Assembly: GCF_902686445.1 (NCBI RefSeq)
Contig: NC_062227.1
Span: 31,178,777 to 31,242,776, forward strand
Source of the DNA: Sciurus carolinensis
Taxonomy: Eukaryota; Chordata; Mammalia; Rodentia; Sciuridae
Length of the DNA stretch: 64,000 nucleotides
Direction: 5' to 3'
The notes under the pieces are model-generated. The model was given only the letters and a program-made list of their open reading frames with translations, was not told the origin of the DNA and ran no database searches. Within the stretch, counting starts at the first letter, position 1. Each line of letters begins with the position of its first letter. A program made the translations under genes and the position numbers. Below, in pieces: positions 22,841 to 34,800 of this stretch.

Positions 22841-23008
22841 GCAGTGCTTCTCAAGTGTGGTCCAATGGCAACAGCAGAATCCTTGGGTATTTCTTAGAAA
22901 TATGCATTCATGGGCCCTAATCCATACTGACAAGTCAGAGTATTTGTGAGTTAGCACGTAACTTCAGAAAGGTTCCAGTATACTGTAAGGTGTGAGACCA
23001 CTGACTTA
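22841..23008. mobile_element. MER5/Charlie-like DNA transposon
   Basis: Inverted ends cagtgcttctcaagtgtggt and gtgtgagaccactga bound a diverged MER5-type interior (gaatccttgggtatttctta, gggccctaatccatactgac). Confidence 0.75.
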
Positions 23009-23544
23009 AAGGATCTGAGTGGGAACAGCAGAGTTCCCTACTGGGAGTTAGAAGGGATCAGGATGATGTGGGCAGCTGACAGATATCCAGGTCACTGGAG
23101 TTCAGGGCCTGGGAAGCTGGAACCAAAGAGCTGTTCTGTCATTGTCAGTGGTGAGTGGTCTCAGGTTCCATAGGCAGAGAGGGCAGGAGCCAGGGATGCA
23201 CGCCTTCCAGAAATGCGTGCGAGTGAGGGGAGTTGCCAAAGGGCCAGGGAAACTGGATGGTGGTGCTGTGAGCAGAGGACTTTGAGGGAGGAAGCTAGGG
23301 TTCCTCAGAAACAGGTGTGGGGAGCAGGAGAGGCTGGCCCTGCTGCTGAGCCCTGCAATTTGGGAGATACTCCTCTTAGAGAATTTAGAGAATTGCAAAG
23401 GAAAGATGCTCAGCAAGTCAGTTCCAGGTGTTGCCAGCAGGTGGGGAGAGACTTCATGAAGGCAATTGAGGATGCTAAGCCTGTGCTACAAAGCAGAGGT
23501 TCCAGATGGAAACAAAAAGGCTTCAGAGAGAGTGAAAGGAGGGC

Positions 23545-23670
23545 ATGCAGCATGATGAGGTACCAGGGGCCACACTCTGACTCTACTCTCACTGTGAGGC
23601 CTTGGGAGAGTTACTTAAGCTCTCTGAACCCCAGTTTCTTCATCCGTAAAATGGAATGATGTCACTAAGA
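23545..23670 (+). repeat. MIR fragment
   Basis: The phrases ttgggagagttacttaagct and ccagtttcttcatccgtaaa are diagnostic of the MIR core and 3' part. Confidence 0.8.
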
Positions 23671-26102
23671 CCTAAGCCACGGGTTGCTAGAACCTGGAAT
23701 CCTCTGCCAGTGCTATTCTCAGTTGCTTCCACTCTATTTTCTAGGCCTTGTTTCACCCTTCATCCTGGACTTCTTGTCTACAATGCAGAATTCTCACTGT
23801 TTTATTTATTTCCTGTGACAGTAGACAAAGCAGATAATCATTATGACAATAGTATAGTATCTTTATCAGCAATGGATGGGGTAACCCCTTGCAGGAGGGT
23901 GATGAAATTAAATAAAATAGCATAAACAGATACGTGGTACAGGGCAGAGTCCAGCTGCTGGCTTTGTTTCTGCCCCTCCTGTGCACCACACTCAGTGCTT
24001 CATACTGAAATGAACTTGCCCTGTCTCTAATGAATACAAATCCCACCCACTTGTGGCCTTTCAGAGGGTCTGAAGTGCCATAGGACAGTTTGTCAAATAA
24101 TCACTCAAGATGCCAAATGAAGGGAAGAGGGACAACAGGTGTCTTTTACTGTAGCACTTTCTCTCCTGTTAGCTCACCAACCCAATGAAGACTATAATCT
24201 TCTAAGGGAAGTTTGCAAACATATCCCTGTTCATATCCAGGTTATAGCACAAATCTAGAAATCAGAATTGCTTTCTGTGCCTCTGATGTGTGCCCAGATG
24301 CCTTCTGGAAGTGCCAGGGTAGGGTGGCGGGAAAGGAAAGGAAAGCCCAGGCCTTGCAGGACTTCCACTGTCCCACTTACATGGAGAGGTGACCACTGCT
24401 CCACTCCCCACCTGGAAGCTCCATGGAGGTCTGCTTCATCCTCTGCTAACTCTGCTGGGTTTCTCCAGGACCTAGTGAACATGTACTAGACCTCGGGGCA
24501 AAAGGTATCTGTCAAGAACAGTCCAGCCAGTGCCCACCCGAACATTGCTACTTATGTTACCACTGCACTGTACTAAGTTCCTTCAGGAAAATTCTGTTTT
24601 CCACCAGTGAAAACAGTGCTACCTGAGTACCCCTAAGTTACCTTCACTTTTGAGATCTTGAATTTAAGTCTTTTTCAATGGAATCAGGCTATATATAAGG
24701 AACCTCTTTAACCGCCTGTTAAAGAGACAAACCAAACCATTTTGAAAAGTGCTGTGAGAAATGCCTTCTTGGGGGTTTAGAGAACAAAAATTGTTCCATG
24801 ATTTAAAATACGGCTTATTTCCCTCCATTTAAACAGTGTTCACAAGGAAAAAAATGATGTCGCCCAGAATAGCTGTGTAAAAAAACATCTGTTTGCAGAT
24901 TTACTTTTCTTTAGTGTTGATGTCCTATTTGTTGCCATATTAAAGTCACCTAGTAATAGATTAAGAACCTGTTTTTAAAAAAATAGCATGGGATAAGAAA
25001 AGGGGTTATCATTTCCCTCAATAGTTCCATACATGGGACTGGATGAGTCCCACTAATCCACAACATCCATGGAATTGAACCACCTTTACTGTATCTAAAG
25101 CGCCATCTTGTGGTTCTGGACAGTATTAGTTAACAAATTGAACTATTCAGAGCCTTTCTCAGATACCAGCATTCAAAATCCTTGTTGGTAATCAATCAAA
25201 TCTGCTTTCGCAAGACATGGTGTAAGTGTTTTTAGAACTCTTCTGTGTAGGTGGGAGTGAAAAATAAATAACAGGTAAAGAGAAGGTCAGGTTTCAGAAC
25301 TGATGTGAACTTTGGGAAATTTCTGTAGCTTAAGGAAGAACCTGTTCAATCTATTCCTGGTCCTACACAATCAATTAAATGGGTGGGCCCAGATAAAAGG
25401 CCATCTAGCCTTTTCTATGTGACAAGAAAACAGTAACAATAGATATGAGAACTTCCAGAATGATCAACAATGCTTAAGGCCTGAAGCTTGGCTACCTCTG
25501 GGAAATGAAATTTCAGTAGGATTTGTCAGGTCACTCTGTTTTTTAATGTTTCTGTCAGTGTAGGTCAGCGTCAGTGTTCCAGAATGCAATGTTTATAGGT
25601 CTCCCTCATGCCTGGCATTATCTTGCTTTCAGGGAGACATGCACAGGACTGTCTGGGAACATGCTCTCTGGCCTTTGGGTTTAATGTATTCTGACTTGAA
25701 TGACAACTGGGTTTGTTAATTATGACTGCCATGTAGCTTGGAGGAAATCTAATAAAAATCGTTATCAAATCACTTAAAACAAATGGTGTAGTGACTTCTT
25801 GAACACGTGGAATAAGCTTAAGATCTCTAGCAGAGAATGCAGAGTTTAACTTGAGGTCTATAATCACTCTGTAGGTAGATATGATCATTGAATTTTTTGT
25901 TAACTTTTTAAAAACATATAATATTTGATATATATACTTGGAAACCAAAGTAGCTAAAAATGTTAGAAGGCACTTAGAATTCTGGGATATCTTTAAAGAG
26001 GTTATATATTCCTGACCTGATTTTAAAGATTCAAATCTATTGATGCTATAGGAGTTTTTCTTGAAAGCATTTATTTTAGCTTCCATCAAAAATCAATACA
26101 TG
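23671..26102. other. Unassigned DNA
   Basis: No intact gene or confident repeat was seen in these 2.4 kb. A 172-codon minus-strand frame at 25571-26089 is Lys/Ser/Ile-rich, matches no family I know and reads like AT-rich noncoding DNA. The short phrase agcgccatcttgtgg near 25098 may mark an old transposon end. Confidence 0.45.
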
Positions 26103-26190
26103 TAGGCTGGGGATATAGGTCAGTTGGTAGAGTGCTTGCCTGTCAAGCACAAGGCCCTGGGGTCAATCCCTAGCATGAAAAAAAAAATAC
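26103..26190 (+). repeat. ID SINE, well preserved
   Basis: The sense ID core ggctggggatataggtcagt tggtagagtgcttgcc is followed by the B box and an A9 tail. It shows the tRNA-Ala-like promoter boxes clearly. Confidence 0.95.
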
Positions 26191-26299
26191 ATGTTAATTA
26201 GATAAAATTGGAACAATATAAAAAGATAGTTTATATTCCTACTGCTGTTAACATTTCATGTATTGCTTTCAGTTTTATTTTTTGACATCTAATATGCTG

Positions 26300-26710
26300 T
26301 GATCCTCCCTTAGCCTAGATTGCACTTTTTACAATTACCTGCAGCCAACCGTGGTTCAAAACTATTAAATGGAAATTCCAGAAATAAACGATTCCTAAGT
26401 TTTAAACTGCGTGCTGTTCTGAACAGTGTGGTGAACTCTCACTCCAGCTGCTCCATCCCTGTCCAGGGCATGAATCATCCTTTGTCCAGAACATCCAACC
26501 TACCTGCCTGTTAGTCACTTAGAAGCTATATGAATGACCAGGTCAAATGTCATAGTATCAGTGAATGTGTTCAGATAACCTTTTATGACTTAATGGCCCC
26601 AAGTGCAAGAGTAGTCATACTAACAATTTGGATATGCTAAAAAGAAGTCATTAAGTGTGTCCTTTAAGTGAAAAGATAAAATAAGATATTTTGAAAGAGA
26701 TCATATTCAC
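26300..26710 (+). mobile_element. Autonomous Tigger transposon relic
   Basis: The phrases cagccaaccgtggttcaaaa, attaaatggaaattccagaa and the start of a pogo-like transposase (atggccccaagtgcaagagt at 26592) match the 5' third of a Tigger element. The translated start is broken by TAA within about 15 codons. Only the 5' part remains. Tigger elements move by cut-and-paste; this copy is long dead. Confidence 0.8.
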
Positions 26711-26774
26711 ATAACATTTATTACAGCATATTGTTATAATTACTGTAATTTTTTTATTAGTTATCGCTCAAATT

Positions 26775-28130
26775 TGGATTTCGAATTCTTCCAAAGGACA
26801 CATGTTGCAGGCGTAGTCACCATGCTGACACTGTTTGGGAGGTGTTAGAACCTTTAAGAGGTAGGGCCTAGGGGAATGAAGTTTGATCACAGGAGTGTGC
26901 CCTTGAAGGAAATTTTGGAATGCTGACCCCTTTTCGTCTCTGTTTCTTCCTCCCCTGCCTCCCTTACTTCCTGACTGCCATGAAGTGAACAGCCTTCTCT
27001 GCTATGCAGTCCCACCATGGTTGCTGCTTCACCACAGCCCTAAAAGCAACAACCCTCTGACCATGGACTAAAACCCCCCAAACTGAACCAAAATAAATTT
27101 CCTTTTTTTTATTTAAAATTTTTTATTTTTACAGACTGCATTTTGATTCATTGTACACAAATGGGTGCAACTTTTCATTTCTGTGGTTGTACGCAATGTA
27201 GATTCACACCACTCATGTAATCATACATGTACATAGGGTAATACTGTCTGTTTCATTCTACTATCTTTCCTTTCCCCACCCTTTGCACCCCATTTTCCTC
27301 TACATCATCCAAAGTTCCTTATTCTTCTCTTCCCCTTGCCACCACCCCTTATTATGTATTGCCATCCACTTATCAGAGAAAACACTCAGCCTTTGGTTTT
27401 TTGGGCTTGGCTTATTTCAATTATTATCATGATATTTTCCATCTTCATCCATTTACCAGCAAATGCCATAATTTTATTCTTTATGGCTGAGTAATATTCC
27501 ACTGTGTATATATACCAGTTTCTTTATCCATTTATCAATTTATCATCTTGGTTGGTTCCACAATCTGGCTATTGTGAATTGAGCTGCTATGAACATTGAT
27601 GTGGCTGCATCACTGTATTATGCTGATTTTTCCACACACACTTCAGACAACACTAATCTCCAAATTTTATAAAGAACTTAAAAAACTTTACACCAAATTA
27701 CAAAGAACCCAATCAATAAATGGGCTAAGGAACTGGACAAAACACTTCATAGAAGAAGATATACAGGTCATCGACAAATATATGAAAAAGTGCTCATCAT
27801 CCCTAGTAATTAGAGAAATGCAAATTAAAGCCACTCTAATATTTCATCTAACTCCAGTTAGAATGGCTATTATTAAGAACACAAAGCAATAATAAGTGTT
27901 GTCATGGATGTAGGAAAAAGGCACACTCATACATTGCTGGTGAAGTTGCAAATTGGTGCAGCTACTTTGGAAAGAGTATGGAGATTCCCCAGAAAACATG
28001 CAATGGTTCCACCATTTGACCCAGCTACCCCACTCCTTGGTTTATACCCAAACATTTCCTCTTTTTAAGTTGATTATCTCTGGTATTTTGTTACACAAAT
28101 ACAAAGCTGATTGATTGAGTTACTGTTATC
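26775..28130 (+). repeat. MaLR-like LTR, split by an L1
   Basis: The left part (26775-27103) runs from tttggatttcgaattcttcc through ggaggtgttagaacctttaa to ccaaaataaatttcct; the right part (from about 28051) continues with ctttttaagttgattatctc and ggtattttgttacac. This is one LTR-like element interrupted by the rearranged L1 at 27104-28050. Confidence 0.7.
27104..28050. mobile_element. L1 with 5' inversion (twin priming)
   Basis: Positions 27104-27630 are the L1 3' end on the minus strand: poly-T, then the 3' UTR (gattcattgtacacaaatgg) and the end of ORF2 reaching tatgctgatttt. Positions 27631-28050 are the immediately upstream part of ORF2 on the plus strand, ending tggtttataccca. The two pieces meet head to head, and together lack only about ten bases of L1, the signature of twin priming during target-primed reverse transcription. 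Flanking aatttcct (left) and catttcct (right) suggest a short imperfect target-site duplication. A 98-codon frame at 27596-27892 is ORF2 debris. Confidence 0.93.
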
Positions 28131-28899
28131 AGCCATCCACTGGCAGACATAGAACCTGTCTTCCATATAAGGAGGAATTGCTGTAGTTTTAAAAATACAG
28201 GTTGTGATAATAACAGGTAAAGTTTTACTTTTCCAGTAACATTAAAACATAATCTCTCCATGTTACCAAATTCTTTATAAATATTTTAATACCATATAAC
28301 ATTTCTAATAGACATAAATTATGCAGATATACATGTATATATTTGTAATTACATTGTAATAAAAAATACCCACAAGAAGAGGAGAAAATAGTAAACCAGG
28401 GTTTTTTCTTATTCCTTCACATTACAAATAATACTGCCATGGGAAAATCTGTATTTCAAATTTATTGCTTCAAGATACAGTACCAGAAGTGAAACAACTA
28501 CATCAAAGTATATAAATAGGCTCAGCCACTGTTACTTTCCAAGAGGAGATACCCATCAACACTGCCGCAAACAACATCTGAGCATACTTCTTCTCTGGTC
28601 CTTTGCACAAGATGCATGATTCACCAAGGACTCAGAATTATCCTCAGGCAGGCTTCCATGTTGGAGCCGGTGTTCTCAATTTGAATGTCCAGATCTTCCA
28701 TGATAGGTTCCTACCACCCCAAAACTAATAAACCCACGACACTGTTTCCAACTTTATTCCTGCTTGCACACCATCTCTTCCCTGGTCAGGCTAGGTGCTT
28801 CCCAAGCTCATGATCAGATACATTGTCTCAATCTTATCTACAGCAAACTCAGAGTCTCTAGGGATCTGTAGGTTAACAAACCAATCCTCCTATCTCTCT
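28131..28899. other. Unassigned DNA
   Basis: I see no gene or named repeat. Confidence 0.45.
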
Positions 28900-28980
28900 C
28901 TCAGTGGTGGGGATTTAACCTGGGACCTTGCACATGCCAGGTAAGCACTCTACTCCCAGGTTGCATCCCCCAGCTCCAAG
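28900..28980 (-). repeat. ID SINE, diverged
   Basis: Reverse ID core: ggtggggatttaacctggga, cttgcacatgccaggtaagc and a degenerate tRNA head ending cccccagctcc. Confidence 0.85.
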
Positions 28981-29299
28981 AAAGCAATCTTCACTGTGCT
29001 CTTCTCTCACTTTCTCTTCTCCAGCCAGTCAGCATCTTTACCTTCTTCTGCTTGTGACTTGCAAGGTGCTGGGTAATTTCCCCAGATTATGTGGCTCCAC
29101 ACATAGCCCCCATTTACTCATTACAGGGCCTGATTCATTTCTGTGGGTTAAAGTGTAAATGGTGTTTCTTGTCACCTTTTAAAATGTCAATGCTCTTGGG
29201 AAAGGGAAATCACTAAACTGTAATGGATCATAATTAGCTTAATATGAACTATTTTATCAGGTCCCTCTCTCCTTCTCTTCTTCCCCTTTTCTCTCTGTA

Positions 29300-29812
29300 T
29301 TAGTTAGGATTCACTAAGAGGAACAGGACCATAAGATGTCTGTAATTATAAAAAGGGGACTCGCATGGTCCAAGGCTGGGTTGTCCCACAGTGACCATCT
29401 GTAGGCAGAGAGCCAGAGAAACCAGTAGCTGCTCAGTTCCAAGCCTCAGAACAAGAGGGACAATGGTGCAGTTCCAGGCTGAGGTTGAAGGCCTTCCTTT
29501 AAGGTTCCTGGAGAGTTGTTGATATGAGTCCACATTCAGAATTTGAAGAAGCTGAGATCTGATACACTGCTCCAAAAGAATCAAGCTCATGCACAATGAC
29601 AGGCTTCCCAAACTGCTTTTTATGCCACCTGGGTCCCCAGCCTATTGGTAGGGGCTGCCCACATTCAGGGCACATCTCCCTCCCAGCTGGCTGACCCACA
29701 TGCAAATCATCTCTGACCACACCCTCACAGGCACACCCAGAAGTGGGCTTTCCTAATTTTCTAGGTATCTCTCAACCCAGTCAAATTGACAACCAAAATT
29801 ATCTATCATGTC
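29300..29812 (-). repeat. Ancient LTR-like repeat, family not assigned
   Basis: The block starts tattagttaggattcactaa and ends caatcaaattgac-like text (gtcaaattgacaaccaaaat), matching the order of a common placental repeat with accctcacaggcacaccca near its end. I recognise the pattern but cannot name the family safely. Frames of 103 and 73 codons inside it are not genes. Confidence 0.5.
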
Positions 29813-29934
29813 CTCTCTTCCTCCTTTTTCTTTCTTCCTTTCTTCTCTTCCATTCTGTTTTATGTATGTAAATACTTTAAAAAGCTGGATGTTGTATAAG
29901 GCTTATGGAAAAAGCAGTGAATCATGCATCTTCT

Positions 29935-30115
29935 GCAAAGGACCAGGGTTATGAGAAGAAGTCTCCACCCTCATGACCTAACCACCTTCCAAAGGCCTCA
30001 GCTTCTAACATTATCACCTTGGGGGTGAAGGGTACCCTAGAAGTTGGGTGAAGACACAAGATGATAGAATTCACATTGGGGATTATTTTCCTTCTCAATT
30101 TTAAAGGACTGCACC
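29935..30115. repeat. Ancient repeat related to the one near 57 kb
   Basis: The phrases ccctcatgacctaaccacct and caaaggcctcagcttctaac parallel the element at 56885-57140, so the two are probably the same old repeat family. Confidence 0.45.
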
Positions 30116-30204
30116 ATTGTTTTTGTAACATCTGTTGTTGCTATTCTGATTTTTGATCCTTTTTTTGTTATCTGTTTTTTGTAGGGGATTTAAGAATCTA
30201 TTCT

Positions 30205-30285
30205 TGAGTTTGGGGTGCTGCTCAGAAGTGGAACATTTACTGATATGCAGTCCTTAGATTCATCCCCAGCACTAAGGTGGGAGGG
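30205..30285 (+). repeat. Degenerate ID SINE
   Basis: A decayed sense ID copy: tttggggtgctgctcagaag, then attcatccccagcactaagg. Confidence 0.55.
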
Positions 30286-30309
30286 GGGCTTTTTTTCTTT
30301 GTTTTCTGA

Positions 30310-30800
30310 AAGTTCATGCTCATATGCCTTCCCAGAGCTATTTTTCACATATTGGATTGAATCCTGAATGAGCCCTTTGAAACTGGAAACTCTTTCAGTC
30401 CTGATAAATCTTGAATTTTCTGATCTTTTTCTCCCTCACATTTCTCTATTCTAAATTTCTGAAATACCTGTTATGTGCTTGTAGGATTTTCTTACTATTT
30501 TTCTCCTACATCTTTTGTCATTCTTCTACATTCTGGAATATCATCACTTTGTTATCTGATTCTTCCACTTGACTTTTTATTTTGGTTCTCAATTTTAACA
30601 TATCCTGGTGAGAGATAATTATAGAGTGCTCTTATCTCATGAGACGCTGAAGGTATGATTTTTAGAAACTTGTCTTCTGGTCCCTGTCTCCTCTGAGTTC
30701 CTAAATTTATTTGTCTGGTTTCTGTCTTTCAAGTTAAGGCAGATTTCCTCAAGTGTCAGGGGATCCTTGGCTACCTTTGTTAAGGGGGAGTCACTAAAAG
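30310..30800 (-). repeat. Probable old L1 (L1ME-like) fragment
   Basis: A T-rich stretch with tttctgatctttttctccct and ctacattctggaatatcatc resembles an old L1 in reverse complement. Identification is tentative. Confidence 0.4.
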
Positions 30801-31365
30801 AGGTCTTCAGGAGCTCTGTGCGTACAAGTGTGGGTCATGTACTGGCCAGTGGGCTTCACTTTGCTGTGAGTGAGGCTGACCACTTCACTTCTTCAGCTGA
30901 CTGACCTCCCAGCAATGCAGGTGAAGAGTTCTAGCCCTTAAGCTAGTGGGCCAGGGGCCAGTTAGGTCCTCTTTGGAAGTGGTCACCTCCCAAAGCAGCT
31001 GACCATTTCTGTACTCTCCTAACCTGCCTCCCTTGGTTTGCTGGTTAAAACCATAGTTAATAAAGCACCCCTGGGTTCAATCCCTGGCACCAAAACTTGT
31101 CAACAGAGTCAAAAGGCACCACAAATCATGGGAAAAATATTTGCAGATCACACGTGTTATCAAGGAATTAATAGCCAGAAAATATACAGAACTCCTAAAC
31201 CTCAACAACGCAAAGCTAAATACCTGATTTACAAATGGGCAAAGAACTAGAATACACAGGTAGCAAATAAGCACATGAAGACGTTCAACATTCCTAATCC
31301 TTGGGAAATTGCAAGTTAGAACTACAATGAGACGCTACCTCACTATCCAAAAAGAAAAAGAAAAC

Positions 31366-31462
31366 AGGATTGGGGTTCAGGTCAGTGGTGAGGCACTTGT
31401 ATAGCACACACAAGTGGAACCCAGAGTTCCATCCACAGACCCCCAGACCCACCCCCTGACAA
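31366..31462 (+). repeat. ID SINE, diverged, nested in old L1
   Basis: Sense ID: attggggttcaggtcagtgg, gaggcacttgtatagcacac, then a degenerate B box and an A-rich tail (aaaaaaataaaaac). Confidence 0.75.
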
Positions 31463-31777
31463 AAAAATAAAAACAAGTGTTGGTGAGGAATCAGAGAAAC
31501 AGGGAATACCCCTGCACACTGTTAGTGGGAGTGGAAAGTGGCATAGCCACAGTGAAATAAATGTATGTTGGATCCTCAAAATATTTTTTTTATTGTATAC
31601 AAATAGGATACATGTTGTTTCTCTATTTGTACATAGAGTCAAGGCATACCATTTGTGTAATCATACGTTTACATAGGGCAATGATGTTTATTTTTTTTCC
31701 CTTCCCCCCCACCCCTCCCACCCCTCTTTTCCCTCTATACAGTCCTTCTTTCCTTCATTCTTACCGCTCTCCTTATC

Positions 31778-31817
31778 CCTAACCCTAAACCTAACCCTAA
31801 ACCTAATGCTAACCCCT
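31778..31817 (-). repeat. Telomere-like G-rich tract in L1 3' UTR
   Basis: On the plus strand ccctaaccctaaacctaacc recurs with variants; the L1 sense strand reads TTAGGG/TTTAGGG-like units beside a G-rich, polypurine run (about 31700-31735). G-rich polypurine tracts are known in mammalian L1 3' UTRs; the telomere-like sequence is the unusual part. Confidence 0.8.
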
Positions 31818-31838
31818 CCCACCCCCCATTATATGTCC

Positions 31839-34800
31839 TCATCCGCTTATCAGCGAGATCATTCGTCCTTTAGTTTTTTGAGATTGGCTTATCTCACTTA
31901 GCATGATATTCTCAAATTTCGTCCATTTGCCTACAAATGCCATAATTTTATCATTCTTCTTTGCGGAGTAATATTCCATTGTATATATATGCCACAGTTT
32001 CTTTATCCATTCATCAACTGAAGGGCATCTAGGTTGGTTCCACAATCTGGCTATGGTGAATTGACAGCAATGAACATTGATGTGGCTGTATCTCTGTAGT
32101 ATGCTGATTTTAAGTCCTTTGGGTATAGGCCAAGGAGTGGGATAGCTGGGTCAAATGGTGTTTCCATTCCAAGCTTTCTGAGGAATCTCCACACTACTTT
32201 CCAGAGTGGCTGCACTAATTTGCAACCCCACCAGCAATGTATGAGTGTTCCTTTTTCACCACATCCTCGCCAACACCTATTGTTGCTTGTATTCTTGATA
32301 ATCGCCATTCTAACTGGGGTGAGATGAAATCTTAGGGTAGTTTTGATTTGCATTTCCCTTATTACTAGGGATGTTGAACATTTTTCCATATGTTTGTTGA
32401 TTACTTGTACATCTTCTTCTGTGAAGTGTCTGTTCATTTCCTTAGCCCATTTGTTGATTGGATTATTTGTATTCTTGGTGTAGAGTTTTTTGAGTTCTTT
32501 ATAGATTCTGGAAATTAGCGCTCTATCTGAGGTATGGTTGGCAAAAATATTCTCCCACTCTGTAGGCTCTCTCTTCACATTTCTGATAGTTTCCTTTGCT
32601 GAGAGAAAGCTTTTTAGTTTGAATCTATCCCAGTTATTGATTCTTGCTTTTATTTCTTGTGCTATGGGAGTCCTGTTAAGGAAGTCTGATCCTAAGCCAA
32701 CAAGTTGAAGATTTGGACCTACTTTTTCTTCTATAAGATGCAGGGTCTCTGGTCTGATTCCGAGGTCCTTGATCCATTTTGAGTTGAGTTTTGTGTAGGG
32801 TGAGAGATAGGGGTTTAATTTCATTCTATTGCATATGGTTTTCCAGTTTTCCCAGCACCATTTGTTGAAGAGGCTATCTTTTCTCCATTGCATATTTTTG
32901 GAACCTTTGTCTAGTATGAGAAAATTGTATTTAGTTGGGTTTGTGTCCATGTCCTCTATTCTGTACCATTGATCTACCTGTCTATTTTGGTACCAATACC
33001 ATGCCGTTTTTGTTACTATTGCTTTGTAGTAGAGTTGAAGATCTGGTATTGCAATACCCCCTGCTTCGCTCTTGCTACTGAGGATTGCTTTAGCTATTCT
33101 AGGTTTTTTATTCTTCCAGATGAATTTCATAATTGCTTGCTCTATTTCTGCAAGGTACATCATTGGGATTTTAATTGGAATTGCATGGAATCTGTATAGC
33201 ACTTTAGGTAGTATAGCCATTTTGACAATATTAATTCTGCCTATCCAGGAACATGGGAGATCTTTCCATCTTCTAAGGTTTTCTTTAATTTCTTTCTTTA
33301 GTGTTCTGTAGTTCTCATTGTAGAGGTCTTTCACCTCTTTTGTGAGATTGATTCCCAAGTATTTTATTTTTTTCGATGCTATTGTGAATGGGGTAGTTTT
33401 CCTAATTTCTCTTTCTGAAGATTCATCACTTATGTATAAAAATGCATTGGATTTATGAGCATTGATCTTGTAACCTGCTACTTTACTGAATTCACTTATG
33501 AGTTCTAAAAGTTTTCTGGTGGAATTTCCAGGTTCCTCTAAATATATAATCATGTCATCAGCGAACAGGGATAGTTTGAGTTCTTCTTTTCCTATTCGTA
33601 TCCCTTTAATTTCTTTGGTTTGTCTGATTGCTCTGGCTAGAGTCTCAAGGACGATGTTGAATAGAAGCGGTGAAAGAGGGCATCCCTGCCTTGTTCCAGT
33701 TTTTAGGGGGAACGCTTTCAGTTTTTCACCATTTAGAATGATATTAGCCATGGGCTTAGCGTAGATTGCCTTTATAATGTTAAGGAATGTTCCCACTACC
33801 CCAATTTTTTCTTGTGTTTTGAGCATGAAGGGATGCTGTATTTTATCGAATGCTTTTTCTGCATCTATTGAAATAATAATGTGATTCTTAACTTTAAGTC
33901 TGTTGATATGGTGAATGACATTTATTGATTTCCGAATGTTGAACAACCTTGCATCCCTGGGATAAAACCCACTTGATCGTGGTGCACTATCTTTTTAATA
34001 TATATTTGTATGCGATTTGCTAAAATTTTGTTGAGAATTTTTGCGTCGATGTTCATTAAGGATATTGGTCTGAAATTTTCTTTCCTCGATGTGTCTCTGT
34101 CTGGTTTAGGTATCAGGGTGATATTGGCTTCATAGAACGAGTTTGGGAGGGTTCCCTCCTCTTCTATTTCATGGAATAGTTTGAGGAGTATTGGAATGAG
34201 CTCTTCTTTAAAGGTTTTGTAGAACTCGGCTGAGAACCCATCTGGTCCTGGACTTTTCTTTGTTGGTAGGCTTTTGATGACCTCTTCTATTTCATTGCTT
34301 GAAATTGGTTTATTTAAGTTGTGTATGTCCTCCTCGTTCAGTTTAGGTAATTCATATGTCTCTAGAAATTTGTTGATGTCTTCGAGGTTTTCTGTTTTGT
34401 TGGAGTATAGATTTTCAAAATAGCTTCTAATTATGTTTTGTATTTCACTCGTGTCTGTTGTGATGTTTCCTTGTTCATTCCGAATTTTAGTAATTTGAGT
34501 TTTCTCCCTCTTTCTCTTTGTTAGTGCGGCTAAGGGTTTATCAATTTTATTTATTTTTTCAAAGAACCAACTATTTATTTTGTTAATTTTTCCAATTGTT
34601 TCTTTTGTTTCGATTTTGCTGAATTCGGCTCTGATTTTAACTATTTCCTGTCTTCTACTACTTTTGGTATTGGTCTGCTCTTCTTTTTCTAGCGCTTTGA
34701 GCTGTAGTGTTAAGTCGTTTATTTGTTGATTTCTACTTCTTTTTTTGAATGCGCCCCATGAAATAAATCTTCCTCTAAGTACTGCTTTCATAGTGTCCCA

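Noticed and set aside
25571..26089. 172-codon minus-strand frame
   Set aside because: AT-rich composition, no family resemblance and no supporting splice structure.
26103..26178. tRNA-Ala-like sequence with A and B boxes
   Set aside because: It is an ID SINE with an A-rich tail and many relatives in the window, without a proper tRNA fold or anticodon context.
31778..31817. Interstitial telomere from a chromosome fusion
   Set aside because: The telomere-like units lie inside the L1 3' UTR, between the ORF2 end and the A-rich tail, so they belong to the retrotransposon.
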